Assembly (NCBI GenBank): GCA_043775075.1
Contig: JAYVSS010000325.1
Coordinates: 1 to 8,879 of the forward strand
DNA length: 8,879 nucleotides
Source of the DNA: JANLQX01 sp043775075
Lineage (GTDB): Bacteria; Actinomycetota; Acidimicrobiia; Acidimicrobiales; JANYDT01
Direction: 5' to 3'
Part shown: positions 6,006-8,879 of the stretch, one piece after another
Numbering within the stretch: the stretch's first letter is position 1
Layout: every line of letters begins with the position of its first letter
The notes under the pieces: generated by a model
Told to the model about the DNA's origin: nothing
What the model saw: only the letters and a program-made list of their open reading frames with translations
Databases searched by the model: none
Made by a program: the position numbers and the translations under genes

Positions 6006-7793
6006 TTACTCCACCACGACGACGACATCGCCGGCGCCCACGGTGTCACCAGCCTTCACCTTGACTTCTTTTACTGTGCCGGCCTTTTCGGCGGCGATGT
6101 TGTTTTCCATTTTCATGGCTTCGAGAACGATGACTGACTCGCCCACGGAGACGGCCTGACCCACCTCGACGAGGACCTTGACCACCGTTCCCTGCATGGG
6201 AACCGTGACCGCACCCGAGCCACCACCGACGGGCCCACCAGCGGAGGCGGCGCGCTTCGGTTTCGCCGCCGCGCCGGCGCCGGCGGCGGCGACACCAACC
6301 ACCATCGGCGCGATGTCGGGCACCCAGGCTTTCACCGAGAAGCGCTTGCCGTTGACCTCGACATCGAGATCACGACGCACGCGGGCCGGCTCACCGTCGA
6401 CCACCGGAGCCGATATTTCCTCGCCCTTCGTGGCCACCAGACCGGACAGATCGAGGGTGTCTTCGACCCACTTGGTGGAGTGCACGGCGTTACGGAAATC
6501 TTCGTGGCGCAGGATAGCTAGATCGGCTGGGATCGTGGTATGTACACCTACGATCTTTGTTTCCTCCAACGCCCGAATGGCGCGGGCAATCGCCGTGTCT
6601 CGGTCCTTACCCCATACGACCAGTTTGGCGATCAGGTTGTCGTAGTACTGGCTCACGGTATCGCCAGGTGCGTACCCCGCGTCGGTGCGCACGCCGTAGC
6701 CGTCGGCCCGAATGAACTCCTTGATCGGACCGGGAGAGGGTAGGAACTTTCCGCCGCTGGGATTTTCCGCGTTCAGGCGAATCTCGATGGCGTGGCCGCG
6801 ACGCGAGGCGTTGATTTCGTCTTGCGTCATCGGCAGCGCCTCGCCCGACGCCACCCGAATCATCCACTCCACGAGGTCAATACCGGTGACCATCTCTGTC
6901 ACCGGGTGCTCAACCTGCAAGCGGGTGTTCATCTCGAGGAAAAAGAAATCGCCGTCTTGGTAAATGAACTCCACGGTGCCGGCATTGAAGTAGCCGACGG
7001 ACTTGGCGATCTGTACGGAGGCCGCGCCCATCCGGTGACGAAGCTCCTGTGAGAAGTTCGGTGCCGGGCTCTCCTCGACGAGCTTTTGGTGACGACGCTG
7101 GGCCGAACAATCGCGCTCGCCGAGCCACACCACGGTGCCGTGCTGATCGCCGATGATCTGCATTTCGATGTGACGCGGCCAGGTGAGGTAGCGCTCCATG
7201 TACGCCTCATCGCGGCCGAAGGCTGACTTGGCCTCGCGCTGGGCCGACGCCAACTGGGTCTCGACCTCGGCCTCGTTCTTCACGACTTTCATGCCCCGAC
7301 CGCCGCCGCCGTAGGCCGCCTTTATGGCGATCGGATAGCCAAACTCCCGGCCGAAGGCCTTGATGTCGTCCGGGCCCTTGAGGAACTCCATCGTGCCGGG
7401 GACCATTGAGACGCCTGCTTCGGCGCACGCCTTGCGGGAGCTGACCTTGTCGCCCATCACGACGATCGCCGGGGGAGGTGGGCCGATGAACGCCACACCC
7501 CGCTCGGTGATGGCCTGGGCGAAGTCGGCATTTTCCGAGAAGAAGCCGTAGCCGGGATGCACGCCGTCGGCCCCGGACTGCTCAATCGCCCGCAGGATGG
7601 CCTCGGTGTTGAGGTAGCTCTCGGCGCTGGTGGTGCCGCCAAGCGCATAGGCCTCGTCGGCGAGACGGACATGGAGTGCATCGCGGTCAGGTTCGGAGTA
7701 CACCGCCACCGTTTTGATGCCCATTTCACGAGCGGTACGAATAACCCGGACGGCGATTTCGCCACGGTTGGCAATCAGGATCTTCTTGAGCAT
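6006..7793 (-). CDS. Acetyl-/propionyl-CoA carboxylase alpha chain (biotin carboxylase + BCCP)
   Basis: A 595-residue fusion of biotin carboxylase and biotin carboxyl carrier protein, the usual actinobacterial alpha chain. It carboxylates its own biotin with ATP and bicarbonate and passes CO2 to a separate beta chain, making malonyl- or methylmalonyl-CoA in the cytoplasm. Features in order: KKILIANRGEIAVRV at the N-terminus; HPGYGFFSEN; an ATP-grasp domain with AAYGGGGRGMK; RDCSAQRRHQKLVEESPAP; EMNTRLQVEHPVTE; the biotin carboxylase C-terminal domain with a SPGPI motif; an Ala/Gly-rich linker; and the carrier domain with biotinylation site EAMKMEN (Lys561, codon 6111-6113). The ATG at 7793 is chosen because conserved family sequence begins directly after it; the frame stays open to 7976 but those residues are His/Arg-rich and unlike the family. 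No beta chain gene is in view, so the acyl-CoA substrate is undetermined. No clear Shine-Dalgarno site is seen; AATGTT ends six bases before the ATG and could be a weak -10 box of a leaderless message. Confidence 0.95.
   Translation of the reverse strand: MLKKILIANRGEIAVRVIRTAREMGIKTVAVYSEPDRDALHVRLADEAYALGGTTSAESYLNTEAILRAIEQSGADGVHPGYGFFSENADFAQAITERGVAFIGPPPPAIVVMGDKVSSRKACAEAGVSMVPGTMEFLKGPDDIKAFGREFGYPIAIKAAYGGGGRGMKVVKNEAEVETQLASAQREAKSAFGRDEAYMERYLTWPRHIEMQIIGDQHGTVVWLGERDCSAQRRHQKLVEESPAPNFSQELRHRMGAASVQIAKSVGYFNAGTVEFIYQDGDFFFLEMNTRLQVEHPVTEMVTGIDLVEWMIRVASGEALPMTQDEINASRRGHAIEIRLNAENPSGGKFLPSPGPIKEFIRADGYGVRTDAGYAPGDTVSQYYDNLIAKLVVWGKDRDTAIARAIRALEETKIVGVHTTIPADLAILRHEDFRNAVHSTKWVEDTLDLSGLVATKGEEISAPVVDGEPARVRRDLDVEVNGKRFSVKAWVPDIAPMVVGVAAAGAGAAAKPKRAASAGGPVGGGSGAVTVPMQGTVVKVLVEVGQAVSVGESVIVLEAMKMENNIAAEKAGTVKEVKVKAGDTVGAGDVVVVVE
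6012..6039. repeat. 28-bp direct repeat, copy 2 (encodes the carboxylase C-terminus)
   Basis: This copy lies inside the carboxylase gene and encodes the final GAGDVVVVV of the biotin carrier domain, ending three bases before the stop codon at 6006-6008. Its partner is at 5958-5985. Confidence 0.9.
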
Positions 7794-7867
7794 GAGCTGA
7801 ACATTCTCGCTCACCGCCGTCGCCGGCCGCCACCCTCGCGAAATTGCGCCGTGAGAGTGCGACTCGC

Positions 7868-8464
7868 CTAGACCTTTTTCTTTGTCGTCGGCGGGGTCAC
7901 ATGCACCGTGATCGTCGGCACGTCTGTTGGCAACTCGACGATGGTGGTGGTGGCGAGGACTACGGACCGCGGGCACGTGCGCACAGCATGGCGGGTCACC
8001 GTGGTGAGGGCGTCGCCGATCTTCGGAATCACGGCCTCCAGCCGGGCCGTCTCTTTGGCATTTGATAACGGCTTATCGGCCATGGCCAGGGTAGCGGCAA
8101 AGTACTCCGCCATGATCGCCGCCGACGGTCGGATTTCTGCCGGGGCCAACGGCACGAGGCGGAGGTAACGCTCCGATTGCAGTCGGATCGAGGCGGCTCC
8201 GGTGAGGCCGGAGTTGCGGACATCGCGCACTGCGGCCCAGGCTTCACAGAATGTCTTTGGCCGGTCGGCGAGGGCCACCGTGGTCGACGGTCCTCGGGTG
8301 GAGGTTTTGCGGCTCTTCGTTGCTGGTTTTTTCGCCGCCGACGCCGGAGTAGGGAGGACCAACAGGGCAAGAGCGGCACTCAAGAAGAGCGCGGTGCGCC
8401 TGAGCAGCGGTCGGGGACGACGGCCGTCTACCCGAGGGTGATGCCGCAGTTTTTCTTTGCCCAT
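7868..8464 (-). CDS. Small secreted two-cysteine protein, function unknown
   Basis: A 198-residue protein with a long basic N-terminus, a hydrophobic core (ALFLSAALALLVLP, about residues 25-38) and a likely signal peptidase site after ASA (residue 43). The mature part starts with a Lys/Thr-rich linker, then a mainly helical domain that opens with TFCEAW (Cys73), has a middle LAPAEI segment and closes with RTCPRS (Cys164). A Thr/Pro/Val-rich tail ending TTKKKV follows. The two cysteines may form a disulfide outside the membrane. I do not recognise a named family. The ATG at 8464 overlaps the end of the upstream gene by 37 bases; no ATG or GTG lies downstream in frame before the hydrophobic core, so this start is the best choice. 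Overlap and shared architecture suggest co-transcription with the upstream gene. A 74-base gap with no clear terminator separates it from the carboxylase gene. Confidence 0.7.
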   Translation of the reverse strand: MGKEKLRHHPRVDGRRPRPLLRRTALFLSAALALLVLPTPASAAKKPATKSRKTSTRGPSTTVALADRPKTFCEAWAAVRDVRNSGLTGAASIRLQSERYLRLVPLAPAEIRPSAAIMAEYFAATLAMADKPLSNAKETARLEAVIPKIGDALTTVTRHAVRTCPRSVVLATTTIVELPTDVPTITVHVTPPTTKKKV

Positions 8465-8868
8465 ATGGTGATCTTGTCGGACGAAGTGGAGTACGACTTG
8501 TCGGCGTTGAGCTTGCTCATCTCCGCCTGAATTTTGGGGCTCTCTTTGCGCATTTGCGCCACAGTTAATTTGTTCATTTTGGTCATGAGGCTCGACATTT
8601 GGTTCATGCCGCTGCTCATCTTCTTCCAATCGGCCTTGATCGCTCCGGGAACTTGACCCTGTGTCTTCGTCATCAATGATGCGAACTCGGTGAGGTTCTT
8701 GGCCAGCGCCTTGGGGTCCGAAGCGGCGTTCATCGTCTCCAGTTGCTTCTGGACGGCAGGCAGGTCAGCGCAGAACTTGTCTTTGGCCGAGGCCGGGCTG
8801 GCGCTCAGGACCGGTGCCGAAGCCCCCACCAACAAGGTCGAGACAATACAAAGTGTTCGAGAGCGCAT
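8428..8868 (-). CDS. Small secreted helical two-cysteine protein, function unknown
   Basis: A complete 146-residue protein with a clear signal peptide: MRSR, a hydrophobic core through about residue 22, and a cleavage site after SASPASA (residue 28). The mature part, about 118 residues, begins KDKFC (Cys33), is rich in Lys, Met, Ser and Ala with long predicted helices (repeated SLMTK and KMSS-like stretches), has a QVPGAI segment in the middle, and ends WAKKNCGITLG (Cys141). The placing of FC at the start, a P-x-x-I segment in the middle and a cysteine near the end is shared with the next gene, suggesting the two are paralogues of one actinobacterial secreted family. Only 11 bases precede the ATG at 8868 within the window, so the promoter cannot be judged. 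Role unknown. Confidence 0.75.
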   Translation of the reverse strand: MRSRTLCIVSTLLVGASAPVLSASPASAKDKFCADLPAVQKQLETMNAASDPKALAKNLTEFASLMTKTQGQVPGAIKADWKKMSSGMNQMSSLMTKMNKLTVAQMRKESPKIQAEMSKLNADKSYSTSSDKITIWAKKNCGITLG

Positions 8869-8879
8869 GGCCGTGACTC

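Noticed and set aside
5320..6159. The acetyltransferase read as one 279-residue frame without a shift
   Set aside because: After about 5785 this frame loses all family similarity and runs antisense into the carboxylase gene; the conserved C-terminal half is in the next frame.
7794..7976. An N-terminal extension of the carboxylase from an upstream start at 7976
   Set aside because: The added residues are His/Arg-rich, unlike the family, and overlap the end of the next gene; conserved sequence starts directly after the ATG at 7793.

Overview
The window is GC-rich and densely coded, and looks like a chromosomal segment of a high-GC actinobacterium. An LpdA-type flavoprotein, a fused biotin carboxylase/BCCP acyl-CoA carboxylase alpha chain, small secreted two-cysteine proteins and TAnnnT boxes placed a few bases before start codons all fit that phylum. 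Acidimicrobiia are a reasonable guess but not proven. No rRNA, tRNA, CRISPR array, transposase or phage gene is visible.

Layout. 1-1589 (+): an N-acyl-D-amino-acid deacylase-like amidohydrolase, cut at its 5' end by the window edge. 1647-3011 (+): a pyridine-nucleotide flavoprotein of the LpdA group that lacks one of the two redox cysteines. 3012-3314: a non-coding gap between convergent genes with two hairpins. 3315-4514 (-): an M20 amidohydrolase of the AbgB/PM20D2 type. 4515-4697: non-coding, with a symmetric array of four copies of a 13-base unit upstream of the M20 gene. 4698-5174 (-): a small four-helix membrane protein. 5175-5397: a short divergent intergenic region. 5398-5923 (+): a GNAT acetyltransferase of the AAC(6')-like type, broken by a single frameshift. 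6006-7793 (-): the acyl-CoA carboxylase alpha chain; a 28-bp exact direct repeat lies across its stop codon. 7868-8464 and 8428-8868 (-): two overlapping genes for small secreted proteins of similar design.

How the genes relate. There is no single obvious pathway. The two hydrolases point to amide, peptide or acyl-amino-acid breakdown, and the carboxylase to acetyl- or propionyl-CoA metabolism, but they sit in separate transcription units. The two secreted proteins probably form an operon. I do not see a clear multi-gene novel system. The items most worth a second look are the symmetric repeat array at 4551-4653, the 28-bp repeat across the carboxylase stop codon, the frameshift in the acetyltransferase, the apparently altered active site of the first amidohydrolase, and the redox-site variant of the flavoprotein.
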